Shown here: in pieces, positions 26,557 through 35,327 of the stretch
How the letters are laid out: each line of letters opens with the position of its first letter
Numbering within the stretch: the stretch's first letter is position 1
Notes under the pieces: generated by a model
Databases searched by the model: none
What the model was told of the DNA's origin: nothing
Seen by the model: only the letters and a program-made list of their open reading frames with translations
Source of the DNA: Ruegeria spongiae
Lineage (GTDB): Bacteria; Pseudomonadota; Alphaproteobacteria; Rhodobacterales; Rhodobacteraceae
Direction of reading: 5' to 3'
Length of the DNA: 64,000 nucleotides
Assembly: GCF_023502395.1 (NCBI RefSeq)
Contig: NZ_JAMFMB010000013.1
Coordinates: forward strand, 55,873-119,872
Position numbers and translations under genes: made by a program

Positions 26557-28667
26557 CGACACAAGATATCCGCCTGGGCGCCGATATTGGCGGCACCTTC
26601 ACCGACATCGCGCTGGACGTCCGTGGCGAGATCCACTCGACCAAGGTTCTGACCAACTATACTGCGCCGGAACAGGCGATCCTCGACGGGATCGCCATCG
26701 TGACGGAACAGGCCGGGATCGGGTTCGGCGATCTCGACATCGTCATTCACGGCACCACGCTGGCCACAAATGCCTTGATCGAACGTCGCGGGGCCAAGAC
26801 TGCCCTGGTCACCACCGAAGGGTTCCGGGACGTGATCGAAATGCGGACCGAGAACCGGTTCGAGCAATATGATCTGAACCTCAAGCTGCCCACGCCTCTG
26901 ATTCCACGTCAGGACCGGTTCCCGGTGGCAGGGCGCATCGATGCACAGGGCAGAGAGTTGCAGCCGCTGGACGAGGCGCGGCTCGAGGCGCTGGCCGATG
27001 AAATCCGTGACGGTGGATTTGGCGCGGTGGCGATCGGTTTCATCCATTCCTACCAGAACCCCACCCATGAAGAGCGCGCGCGCGAAATTCTGGCGGCAAA
27101 ACTGCCCGGCCTGCCGATCTCGATCAGTGCCGAAGTGTCCCCCCAGATGCGCGAGTTCGAGCGGTTCAACACCGTCTGCGCCAATGCCTATGTGCGGCCG
27201 CAGATGGAGGATTATCTGACCCGCCTGCAATCCCGCCTGCTGGCGCAGGGTGCACATTGCCCGGTCTTCATGATCCATTCCGGCGGTGGTTTGATTTCGG
27301 TCGAAACCGCGATTGAATTCCCGGTGCGGCTGGTCGAATCCGGCCCGGCTGGCGGTGCGATATTTGCCGCCGATGTGGCGGCCCGGTTCGGCCTCGAAAA
27401 GGTGGTCAGCTATGACATGGGCGGGACCACCGCCAAGATCTGCCTGATCGAGGATTTCCAACCCCAGACGGCCCGCACCTTCGAGGTCGCGCGCACCTAC
27501 CGCTTTTGCAAGGGCTCGGGCATGCCAATCTCGATCCCGGTGATCGAGATGATCGAGATCGGTGCCGGTGGTGGCTCTATCGCCTGGGTCGATGCGATGG
27601 GGCGGATCCAGACCGGCCCGGAAAGCGCCGCTTCCGAGCCCGGCCCCGCCTGTTATCAGTGCGGTGGGGATCGGCCTGCAATTACCGATGCGGATCTGAT
27701 GCTGGGCAAGATTGATCCCGACAATTTTGCCGGTGGCGCGATCCGCCTGTCCAAGGACGCCTCAAGCAAGGCGATTGGCAAGGATGTTGGTGACAAGCTG
27801 TCGCTGGACCCTCTGGAAGCCGCCTTTGGCATTGTCGAAGTTGTTGACGAGAACATGGCCAACGCCGCGCGGGTTCACGCGGTTGAGAATGGCAAGAACA
27901 TCTCGGACAACGTGATGATCGCCTTTGGTGGGGCGGCACCGCTGCACGCCGCGCGGCTTTGCGAGAAACTGGGGGTGGATCAATGCCTGATCCCGCCGGG
28001 CGCAGGCGTTGGATCGGCCATTGGTTTCCTCAAGGCGCCCTTCGGGTACGAGGCGCTGGCCTCGCGCCTCGTGCGCCTGTCCGAGTTCGACGTGGACGGC
28101 GTAAACACCATGCTGACCGAGCTGCGCGAGACCGCCGAGCGGTTTGTCCGCGCCGGTACCGATGGTGAGATCAAGCGCGAGATCGTCGGCTTCATGCGCT
28201 ATCAGGGTCAGGGCTGGGAAATCCCGGTGGCCATCCCCGACCGCACCCTGACCAGCGATGATATCGACCTGATCCGCGACCGTTTCCGCGAGAACTATAC
28301 GCGCTTCTTTGGCCGCGCGATCGATGGGTTGAGCGGGTTGGAGATCGAGATTGTCACCTGGTCGATGAAAGCCAGCGATATCCGCCCCGCGCCCGAACGG
28401 CAGGACCTGCTGATGGCCGGACAGATCACCAATGGTGCCGATGTGCGTCCGGTTTTCGACCCCAGCAGTGACGGCTTGCAAGACAGCCGCATCATCGAAC
28501 GCGATACCCTGTCCGCAGGCGATCGGGTCGAAGGCCCGGCGGTGATCGTCGAGCGCGAAACCTCGACCGTCGTGACCTCGCCCTTTGACGCCGTGCTGCA
28601 GGGCGACGGAACCATTCTCATGATCCGCAAAACCGCACTTGACGGTCGCGCACAAAAAGGAGCCTGA
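26553..28667 (+). CDS. hyuA: Hydantoinase/oxoprolinase subunit A (HyuA family)
   Basis: This 704 aa subunit is of the ATP-dependent amidohydrolases that open 5-oxoproline, N-methylhydantoin, caprolactam or related cyclic amides, or of the related acetone/acetophenone carboxylases. The N-terminus GADIGGTFTDIAL and the IHGTTLATNALIERRG motif are diagnostic, and an actin-like ATPase core continues (YDMGGTTAKIC, GGGSIAWVD). AAAGGAG precedes the ATG and the stop is three bases from hyuB. The neighbouring racemase and amino-acid transporter favour a cyclic amide or hydantoin over a ketone. Confidence 0.92.
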   Translation: MTTQDIRLGADIGGTFTDIALDVRGEIHSTKVLTNYTAPEQAILDGIAIVTEQAGIGFGDLDIVIHGTTLATNALIERRGAKTALVTTEGFRDVIEMRTENRFEQYDLNLKLPTPLIPRQDRFPVAGRIDAQGRELQPLDEARLEALADEIRDGGFGAVAIGFIHSYQNPTHEERAREILAAKLPGLPISISAEVSPQMREFERFNTVCANAYVRPQMEDYLTRLQSRLLAQGAHCPVFMIHSGGGLISVETAIEFPVRLVESGPAGGAIFAADVAARFGLEKVVSYDMGGTTAKICLIEDFQPQTARTFEVARTYRFCKGSGMPISIPVIEMIEIGAGGGSIAWVDAMGRIQTGPESAASEPGPACYQCGGDRPAITDADLMLGKIDPDNFAGGAIRLSKDASSKAIGKDVGDKLSLDPLEAAFGIVEVVDENMANAARVHAVENGKNISDNVMIAFGGAAPLHAARLCEKLGVDQCLIPPGAGVGSAIGFLKAPFGYEALASRLVRLSEFDVDGVNTMLTELRETAERFVRAGTDGEIKREIVGFMRYQGQGWEIPVAIPDRTLTSDDIDLIRDRFRENYTRFFGRAIDGLSGLEIEIVTWSMKASDIRPAPERQDLLMAGQITNGADVRPVFDPSSDGLQDSRIIERDTLSAGDRVEGPAVIVERETSTVVTSPFDAVLQGDGTILMIRKTALDGRAQKGA

Positions 28668-28670
28668 TCC

Positions 28671-30287
28671 ATGGCCGGACTTTCCGAAATCCGCATGCAG
28701 GTGATGTGGAACCGCCTGATCTCGGTCGTCGAGGAACAGGCGCTGACACTCCTGCGCACCGCCTTTTCGACCTCGGTTCGTGAGGCGGGAGACCTGTCGG
28801 CCGGTGTGTTCTCACCCGAGGGTCTGATGCTGGCGCAGGCCGTGACCGGCACGCCGGGGCATGTGAACACCATGGCCGAGGCCGTATTGCATTTCCTCGC
28901 CGAAATTCCGCGCGATGAGATGTATGAGGGCGATTGTTACGTAACCAACGACCCGTGGAAGGGCACAGGTCACCTGCATGACATCACCATGGTCGCGCCG
29001 TCATTCAAGGATGGCAAACTGGTGGCGTTTTTTGCCTGTACCGCGCATGTGGTTGACGTCGGCGGGCGCGGCTTCGGGGCGGATGGCAAGTCCGTTTACG
29101 AAGAAGGCATCCTGATCCCGATCATGAAATTCGCCGAACGCGGCAAGGTGAACCGGGACCTGATCAACATTCTGCGCAACAACGTGCGCGAGTCCAATCA
29201 GGTGGTCGGTGATTTCTATTCGCTGGCGGCCTGTAACGAGGTCGGCCATCGCCGTCTGGTCGACATGATGACCGAAACCGGGATGGACGACCTGAGTGGT
29301 CTGGGCGAATTCATCTTCTCCCGCTCGCGGGCCGCAACGCTGGAACGGATCGCTGCGCTGCCGAAGGGAAGCTGGCAGAACGAGATGACCGTTGATGGCT
29401 ATGACGTGCCGGTCAATCTGGCGACGACGCTCTCGGTCAAGGACGGAGAAGTGAATGTCGATTTCAACGGCACCGACGGGCAAAGCAAATGGGGCATCAA
29501 CTGCCCGCTGATCTATTCCAAGGCTTACGCCTGCTACGCCGTGAAATGCGTCGTGGCGCCCGATATCCCGAACAACTCTGCGTCTCTGGAACCGTTTACG
29601 GTAACGTCTCCCACCAACATCCTGAACGCAGAGCGGCCAGCGCCCGTCTCCCTCCGCCATGTCATGGGCCATATGGTGCCTGATCTGGTTCTTGGGGCGC
29701 TGGCCAAAGCCCTTCCCGGGCAGATCATGGCCGAAGGCGCGGCGGCGCTGTGGAATATTCACATTTCGGTCCGCCCCGAAGCGGGCGGTCAGGGTCGCAA
29801 CTCCGAAGTTCTGATGTTCAACTCTGGCGGCACCGGTGCGCGGCCTGAACTGGATGGTTTGGGCGCGACAGCATTCCCATCGGGCGTGCATACAATGCCG
29901 ATCGAAGCCACCGAACACACCGGCCCCATTGTTGTCTGGCGCAAGGAATTGCGCCCCGACAGCGGTGGTGCAGGCAAGCTGCGCGGTGGTCTGGGCCAGA
30001 TCATCGAAATTGCACCTGCCGAGGGTCACGAATTCGACTTTTCCGCCATGTTCGACCGGGTCAACCACCCGGCGCGTGGCCGGGATGGCGGTGAAAATGG
30101 TGCGCCCGGCGTTGTCGAGCTGTGCGACGGCACCCAGCTGCGCCCGAAAGGGTGGCAACACGTCCCTGCGGGTAAACGCCTGATCCTGAAGGCCCCCGGC
30201 GGCGGCGGGTTCGGCCCGGCAGAAGAACGCGCGCCAGAAGCACAGGCCACCGACCGGTTGGCCGGATACGTAACGGAAGAGAAATGA
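28671..30287 (+). CDS. hyuB: Hydantoinase/oxoprolinase subunit B (HyuB family)
   Basis: This 538 aa partner of HyuA is typical in length for the family. Diagnostic stretches are the N-terminal MWNRLISVVEEQALTLLRT-type helix, CYVTNDPWKGTGHLHD with candidate metal or substrate residues, and the C-terminal GGAGKLRGGLGQ. HyuA and HyuB form one complex that couples ATP hydrolysis to ring opening. Its stop overlaps the start of the aminotransferase gene (ATGA), which suggests that the ring-opened product is an amino acid transaminated next. Confidence 0.92.
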   Translation: MAGLSEIRMQVMWNRLISVVEEQALTLLRTAFSTSVREAGDLSAGVFSPEGLMLAQAVTGTPGHVNTMAEAVLHFLAEIPRDEMYEGDCYVTNDPWKGTGHLHDITMVAPSFKDGKLVAFFACTAHVVDVGGRGFGADGKSVYEEGILIPIMKFAERGKVNRDLINILRNNVRESNQVVGDFYSLAACNEVGHRRLVDMMTETGMDDLSGLGEFIFSRSRAATLERIAALPKGSWQNEMTVDGYDVPVNLATTLSVKDGEVNVDFNGTDGQSKWGINCPLIYSKAYACYAVKCVVAPDIPNNSASLEPFTVTSPTNILNAERPAPVSLRHVMGHMVPDLVLGALAKALPGQIMAEGAAALWNIHISVRPEAGGQGRNSEVLMFNSGGTGARPELDGLGATAFPSGVHTMPIEATEHTGPIVVWRKELRPDSGGAGKLRGGLGQIIEIAPAEGHEFDFSAMFDRVNHPARGRDGGENGAPGVVELCDGTQLRPKGWQHVPAGKRLILKAPGGGGFGPAEERAPEAQATDRLAGYVTEEK

Positions 30288-31486
30288 CAATGCTTGCAAA
30301 ACGCATGGCGCAGGTGAAACCGTCGCCGTCAATGGCGGTCAGCCAGGCCGCCAAGGCCCTGGCGGCACAGGGCGTGGACGTAGCTGATCTGGGTCTTGGA
30401 GAGCCGGACTTCAACACCCCCGCCCATATCATCGAGGCCGCGCACAAGGCGGCGATCGAGGGCGACACCCGCTATACCGCGACCGGCGGTGCGCCCGCGA
30501 CCAAGGCTGCGGTGGCAGGCAAGTTCAAGCGCGAGAACGGTCTGGACTTTGCCGCCGATGAGATCGTCGTGGCCAACGGGGCCAAGCAGATCATCTTCAA
30601 CGCTCTGATGGCGACACTGGAAGAGGGTGATGAGGTGATCCTCGCCGCGCCCTATTTCGTGTCCTACCCGGACATGGCGCTGATGCTGGGCGGCAAGCCC
30701 GTTGTCGTCGAATGTTCGCGGGCGGATGGGTTCAAGCTGACACCCGAGGCGCTGGCGGCCGCGATTACGCCGAAATCCAAATGGCTGTTCCTGAACATGC
30801 CGGGCAACCCGTCGGGCGCGGTCTATTCCGATGCCGAGCTGAAGGCGCTGGGGCAGGTTCTGGGTGATCATCCCAACCTGCTGATCCTGTCGGATGAGAT
30901 CTACGAGCATATCCTGTTTGACGGGCTGGAATTCGTCTCGTTCGGACAAGCCTGCCCGGAATTGCGCGATCGCACGCTGATCGTGAACGGCGTCTCCAAA
31001 GCCTATGCCATGACGGGCTGGCGCATCGGCTACGGGGCTGGTCCCGCCGCCCTGATCAAGGGCATGACCACCGTACAGAGCCAATCCACCACCAATGCCT
31101 GCTCGATTGCGCAGGCGGCGACGGTGGCCGCGCTGAACGGCCCGCAAGACGAGGTGGCGCGCTTTCGCGCGGCCTTCGAACGTCGCCGCGATCTGGTCGT
31201 TGCGGGCATCAACGCCATTCCAGAACTGGCGCTGGACGCACCGCAGGGAGCGTTTTATGCCTATATCGACTGCACCGCTCTGATCGGGCGCACCACGCCC
31301 AATGGCACAATCCTTGCGGACGACACGGCTGTGACCAAGTTCCTGCTGGACGAGGCTCGCGTGGCCGCTGTACCCGGCGGCGCCTACGGCCTGTCGCCCT
31401 TTTTTCGCCTGTCCACCGCCACGTCCGATGAGGTGCTGAGCGCCGCCATCACCCGTATCCGCGACGCTGTTGCGCGTCTGCGCTGA
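30284..31486 (+). CDS. Class I/II PLP-dependent aminotransferase (AspC-like)
   Basis: This 400 aa fold-type I enzyme has Lys239 (VNGVSKAYAMTGWRIGY) as Schiff-base lysine, the MPGNPSGAVY motif and the C-terminal FFRLSTATS arginine region that binds the substrate carboxylate. The sequence looks like the bacterial aspartate/aromatic aminotransferase Ib subgroup. Two possible starts (30284 and 30290) exist; the first overlaps the hyuB stop. It would convert the amino acid released by the pathway to a 2-oxoacid, the substrate type for the ThDP enzyme upstream. Confidence 0.92.
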   Translation: MTMLAKRMAQVKPSPSMAVSQAAKALAAQGVDVADLGLGEPDFNTPAHIIEAAHKAAIEGDTRYTATGGAPATKAAVAGKFKRENGLDFAADEIVVANGAKQIIFNALMATLEEGDEVILAAPYFVSYPDMALMLGGKPVVVECSRADGFKLTPEALAAAITPKSKWLFLNMPGNPSGAVYSDAELKALGQVLGDHPNLLILSDEIYEHILFDGLEFVSFGQACPELRDRTLIVNGVSKAYAMTGWRIGYGAGPAALIKGMTTVQSQSTTNACSIAQAATVAALNGPQDEVARFRAAFERRRDLVVAGINAIPELALDAPQGAFYAYIDCTALIGRTTPNGTILADDTAVTKFLLDEARVAAVPGGAYGLSPFFRLSTATSDEVLSAAITRIRDAVARLR

Positions 31487-31496
31487 GGAACCCGAT

Positions 31497-32309
31497 ATGA
31501 CTCAATTCAACCGTATCCTGATCACCGGGGCCGCAGGCCGTCTGGGCTCTGAGCTGCGCAAAGGTCTGGCACCGCTGGCCAAACATATCCGTATTTCGGA
31601 CCGGGTCGAGATTGGGGATGTGCAACCCAATGAAGAGGCCGTGGTCTGTGAACTGGGTGATTATGACGCCGTCATGGCGCTGACCAAGGACGTTGACGCC
31701 ATCGTGCATTTCGGCGGCGCGCCGCTGGAGGTCGACTTCGAGACCATCCTCGACAGCAACATCCGCGGGTCTTATCACATCTATGAGGGCGCGCGGAAAA
31801 ACGGTGTGAAGCGCGTGATCTACGCCTCTTCGGTTCACGCCATCGGCTATCACGAGGTCGAGGCGCATATCGACGCCGACAGTCCGGTACGGCCCGACAG
31901 CCTGTACGGCGTGTCGAAGAACTTTGTCGAAAGCCTGTCCCGCCTGTATTGGGACAAGTTTGGCATCGAAAGCCTGTGCCTGCGCATCTTCTCGTCCTTC
32001 CCGGAACCGGCGGACCGGCGGATGCTGTGGAGCTGGCTCTCGTTTTCGGATTGCGTCCGCTATGTTGAACAGGGCCTGACCGCGCCGCGCGTCGGACATA
32101 CGATCGGGTTCGGCATATCGAACAATCGTCTCAAAGTGGTGGACGACAGCAAAGCGGGCCACATTGGTTATCGCCCGAAAGACAACACCGAACACTTCCG
32201 GGACGCGATGGAAGCGAAGACGGACATACCTGATCCAAACGCGCCGGGTGTCAGGTTTCTTGGCGGCTGGTTCTGCGAATTGGGTCATCCTGATGATGAG
32301 GGCAAGTGA
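31497..32309 (+). CDS. NAD-dependent epimerase/dehydratase, uronate-dehydrogenase-like
   Basis: This 270 aa extended SDR has ITGAAGRLGSEL at its N-terminus and the catalytic Tyr137/Lys141 (SLYGVSKNF). The short length and the FGGAPLEVDFETILDSNIRGSYH-type centre fit bacterial uronate dehydrogenases, which oxidise galacturonate or glucuronate to the lactone. In an amino-acid-like cluster that role is surprising, so a related hydroxyacid or lactone reaction is possible. The ATG at 31497 is ten bases after the aminotransferase stop; its own stop overlaps the next gene. Confidence 0.88.
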   Translation: MTQFNRILITGAAGRLGSELRKGLAPLAKHIRISDRVEIGDVQPNEEAVVCELGDYDAVMALTKDVDAIVHFGGAPLEVDFETILDSNIRGSYHIYEGARKNGVKRVIYASSVHAIGYHEVEAHIDADSPVRPDSLYGVSKNFVESLSRLYWDKFGIESLCLRIFSSFPEPADRRMLWSWLSFSDCVRYVEQGLTAPRVGHTIGFGISNNRLKVVDDSKAGHIGYRPKDNTEHFRDAMEAKTDIPDPNAPGVRFLGGWFCELGHPDDEGK

Positions 32310-33511
32310 TGCGTGACAGCTATGATGTGGTGATCATCGGCGGAGCGGTGATCGGCTCGGCGGTCGCCTATTTTCTGACTGCCAACCCGGATTTCGACGG
32401 CTCGGTTCTGATCATCGAGCGCGACCCCACTTTCGCGCAGGCGTCAACCTCGCTGAGTTCCAGCGCCATCCGCAACCAGTTCTCGAACCCGATCAATGTG
32501 CAGATCGGCCAGTTCGGCACGAAGTTCATCCGTGAATTTGCCGACACGATGGAAGTCGATGGGGACAAGCCCGATCTCAGCTTCCACGAAGGGGGTTACC
32601 TGTTTCTGGCGTCGACCGGCGAGCAGGTGCAGATTCTGCGCGAAAACCATGAGGTGCAGAAATCCCTGGGCGCGGATGTCGTGCTGTGGGAACCCGACCA
32701 GATCAAAGCGGCCTTTCCGCATCTGCGCGTCGATGATTTGCAACTGGCCAGCTATGGCCAGTCGGGTGAGGGATGGTTCTCGAACACCGGTTTGATGAAC
32801 GGGTTCCGCAAGAAGGCCCGCGCGCAGGGCGCCGATTACCTGATCGACGAAGTGGTAGGTATCAATCGTGACGGCGATCGGATTACCGGTGTCGTGCTGA
32901 AATCCGGTCAGACCATCACCTGCGGTACCCTGGTCAACGCGTCCGGCCCACGCGCGGCGCAGACCGCCGCCATGGCCGGGCTGAACGTGCCGGTTGAGCC
33001 TCGCAAACGCTCTCTCTTTGTCTTTGACTGTGCAAAGACCCCCGAAGGCACGGCCACGGTCAACAACGGGCGCTTGCCGCTTATGATCGACCCGTCGGGG
33101 ACGTTCTGCCGCCCGGAAGGCAAATACTTCCTGTCCGGCACCGCGCCTGCCGATGACCCGGCAGTTGACTGGGACGATTTCGAACCTCGGCACGAAGAGT
33201 TTGAACGCATCTGGATGGACCTTGCGGAACGCTCCGAGGCGTTTGAGGCGATCAAGCTGATCAACTTCTGGGCCGGGCATTATGCGTTCAACACGCTGGA
33301 TCACAACGTGATCGCAGGGCCGCATAATGAGGTGAAGAATTTCCTCTTTGCCAACGGATTTTCTGGCCATGGTTTGCAGCAGTCCCCTGCCGTTGGCCGC
33401 GGCATATCCGAATGGATCACCTACGGCGCGTTTCGAACTCTTGACCTCAGCGAAATTGGTTATGATAGGATCGTCCGCAACGAACCGTTCCTGGAAAAGG
33501 CAGTGATCTGA
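32309..33511 (+). CDS. FAD-dependent amine/amino-acid oxidase (DAO family)
   Basis: This 400 aa flavoprotein opens with the dinucleotide-binding motif VVIIGGAVIGSAVAYFL and continues with the glycine-oxidase/sarcosine-oxidase-like GFSGHGLQQSPAVGR near the C-terminus. Members oxidise D-amino acids, N-methylated amino acids or dimethylglycine, or act as dehydrogenases. The ATG at 32309 overlaps the previous stop; a GTG three bases earlier is also in frame. Beside the racemase and HyuAB, oxidation of an N-methyl or D-amino acid intermediate is plausible. Confidence 0.9.
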   Translation: MRDSYDVVIIGGAVIGSAVAYFLTANPDFDGSVLIIERDPTFAQASTSLSSSAIRNQFSNPINVQIGQFGTKFIREFADTMEVDGDKPDLSFHEGGYLFLASTGEQVQILRENHEVQKSLGADVVLWEPDQIKAAFPHLRVDDLQLASYGQSGEGWFSNTGLMNGFRKKARAQGADYLIDEVVGINRDGDRITGVVLKSGQTITCGTLVNASGPRAAQTAAMAGLNVPVEPRKRSLFVFDCAKTPEGTATVNNGRLPLMIDPSGTFCRPEGKYFLSGTAPADDPAVDWDDFEPRHEEFERIWMDLAERSEAFEAIKLINFWAGHYAFNTLDHNVIAGPHNEVKNFLFANGFSGHGLQQSPAVGRGISEWITYGAFRTLDLSEIGYDRIVRNEPFLEKAVI

Positions 33512-33524
33512 CCTTCGGAGATCG

Positions 33525-34442
33525 ATGAGCACCAACCGTTTCAGACTTCCTCCGCTGAACGCTATCAAGGCGTTTCATGCAGCGGCGCGCCACGGATCGA
33601 TCCGGGGCGCGGCAGATGAATTGCTTGTGACGCCTCAGGCTGTCAGCCAGCAGATCAAACTGCTGGAAGACACGTTGCAGGTCTCGCTGTTCGAACGGCG
33701 CGGGCGGTCGATTGAGCCAACCGAGGCCGCCGTGCTGCTGGCCCGGTATGTCGAGGCCGGGTTCGAGGAATTGGCCGAAGGCGTGCGTCGCGTAACAACC
33801 AAGAAGTATCAGGACCGGATCACCCTGAACGTTTCGCCCTATTTTGCAACGCGCTACCTATTGCCCCGGCTCGAAAGCTTTCGCGAATCCGTGCCCCAAT
33901 CCGATCTGCGTCTGACGACAATGGTTGAAACGCCGGATTTCAAACGTGACGATATCGATGTCGCGGTGCAATGGGGCTATGGCGGCTGGGGCGATCTTGA
34001 GACGGAACTGCTGATCAAGGATCACAAGGTCATCTGTTGCACGCCAGAACTCGCGACGCAGATAAGGACGCCAGAGGATCTGGCCAAGCAGCGCCTCCTG
34101 CACCCGGTTTTGCAGAATACTCTGTGGACGGATATTCTGGGCTTTCTGAATGTCAAAGCACCTGGCGCTTCGTCGGAATTGGCATTTCACGATGCGGCCA
34201 CGATGCGGCGGGCTACATTATCTGGAATGGGTGTCGGGTTGATTTCCCGTGTTGACGCTCATCACGACATTCGGGCGGGCGATCTGGTCGCGCCACTGGG
34301 CGAAGGTCTGTTGCTCGGCATGCCGCCGGACCAGGTGCCGGGGTTCTTTCTGGTGCTGCCACGCGCGCATCGGCGCGTCAGCGCAGTAGGAAATTTCTGC
34401 AACTGGGTGGCCGACCAGACATGGGAGGACACCAGTCAATGA
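33525..34442 (+). CDS. LysR-type regulator, GcvA-like
   Basis: This 305 aa regulator has the N-terminal helix-turn-helix starting LPPLNAIKAFHAAARHGS (typical of the GcvA branch), then VTPQAVSQQIKLLE. The effector domain follows, and the length is normal. It lies within the cluster on the same strand instead of divergent, so it may regulate the whole transcript, with binding sites possibly at 16500-16588 or at the inverted repeat 24786-24824. Its stop overlaps the following SDR's ATG. Confidence 0.92.
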   Translation: MSTNRFRLPPLNAIKAFHAAARHGSIRGAADELLVTPQAVSQQIKLLEDTLQVSLFERRGRSIEPTEAAVLLARYVEAGFEELAEGVRRVTTKKYQDRITLNVSPYFATRYLLPRLESFRESVPQSDLRLTTMVETPDFKRDDIDVAVQWGYGGWGDLETELLIKDHKVICCTPELATQIRTPEDLAKQRLLHPVLQNTLWTDILGFLNVKAPGASSELAFHDAATMRRATLSGMGVGLISRVDAHHDIRAGDLVAPLGEGLLLGMPPDQVPGFFLVLPRAHRRVSAVGNFCNWVADQTWEDTSQ

Positions 34443-35191
34443 CCAGAGGTATATCCGCAATTGTCACGGGCGCCGCATCCGGCATCGGGGCTGCCACAGC
34501 CCTTAAGCTGGCCCAAACAGGCGCATGTCTGACGTTGCATACACGTCGGTCTGCCAAACGCCTGGAGGACGTGGCGAACCAGGCGCGCAACAAAGGTGCC
34601 GAAGTGGAAACGGTGATCGGTGATCTTGCGGAACCCGGAACCGGTCACGAAATCGTCGCGGCTCACAAAAACCGGTTCGGAGATCTGGATGCGCTTGTCG
34701 CCAATGCGGGTTTTCCCTTGCTGGTAGCTCTGGACGCCATGACGCCAGAAGACATCGCCTATGCCTTTCGCGGAAATACCCAGAGCCTGTTTGAACTGGT
34801 TCAGGCCTGCCATCCGCTGTTGCAATCTTCGTCCTGTCCGCGCGTCGTCGCACTCAGCAGTTTCACCGCGCATGTGTTCCGTACTGACATGCCGCAGTTC
34901 CCGGCATCCGCAGCCTCGAAAGGCGCTGTTGAAACTGCCGTGCGCAGCCTGTCTTTGGGATTGGCCAAAGACGGCATTACGGTGAACTGCGTTGTGCCCG
35001 GATACATCCGGAAAGATGCTGGCACGAGCGACGGTCTGGATGAAGCTGCATTACACGAGATCGAAGGCCGCATCCCGTTGAAACGTCTTGGGTCGCCACA
35101 GGACATAGCGAACTGCATATGTTTCTTGATAAGCGCTGAAGCATCCTACATCAGTGGACAGACGCTGCACGTAAATGGCGGCTTGATCTGA
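34439..35191 (+). CDS. Short-chain dehydrogenase/reductase with catalytic Tyr replaced by Ser
   Basis: This 250 aa protein has an intact cofactor motif (TGAASGIG) and C-terminus (ISGQTLHVNGG). The YxxxK pair reads SAASK, with Ser157 (TCC) where the catalytic Tyr belongs and Lys161 kept. The Ser of the triad (ALSSFTA) is present, and NAGF replaces NNAG. The single change TAC to TCC would account for it. The reading frame is otherwise clean and the gene is coupled to the LysR by ATGA, so it may be an inactive, regulatory or altered SDR. A strong GGGAGGAC precedes the start. Confidence 0.88.
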   Translation: MTRGISAIVTGAASGIGAATALKLAQTGACLTLHTRRSAKRLEDVANQARNKGAEVETVIGDLAEPGTGHEIVAAHKNRFGDLDALVANAGFPLLVALDAMTPEDIAYAFRGNTQSLFELVQACHPLLQSSSCPRVVALSSFTAHVFRTDMPQFPASAASKGAVETAVRSLSLGLAKDGITVNCVVPGYIRKDAGTSDGLDEAALHEIEGRIPLKRLGSPQDIANCICFLISAEASYISGQTLHVNGGLI

Positions 35192-35327
35192 AGGTGGTTT
35201 AGGCCTGCTTTGCAGCAAACGACCTTGCCGCCAGGATCGTTTTCCCGGATCTGCTCTGGCGCTTTGCCGAGGATGCCCGGGAACAGCCCTGTCAAAGCTT
35301 CATCTTTGACCGGGCTGATCGCGTGGG

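Noticed and set aside
24724..26562. 612-codon minus-strand open frame
   Set aside because: Antisense shadow of the clearly recognisable ThDP enzyme; no ribosome site or motifs.
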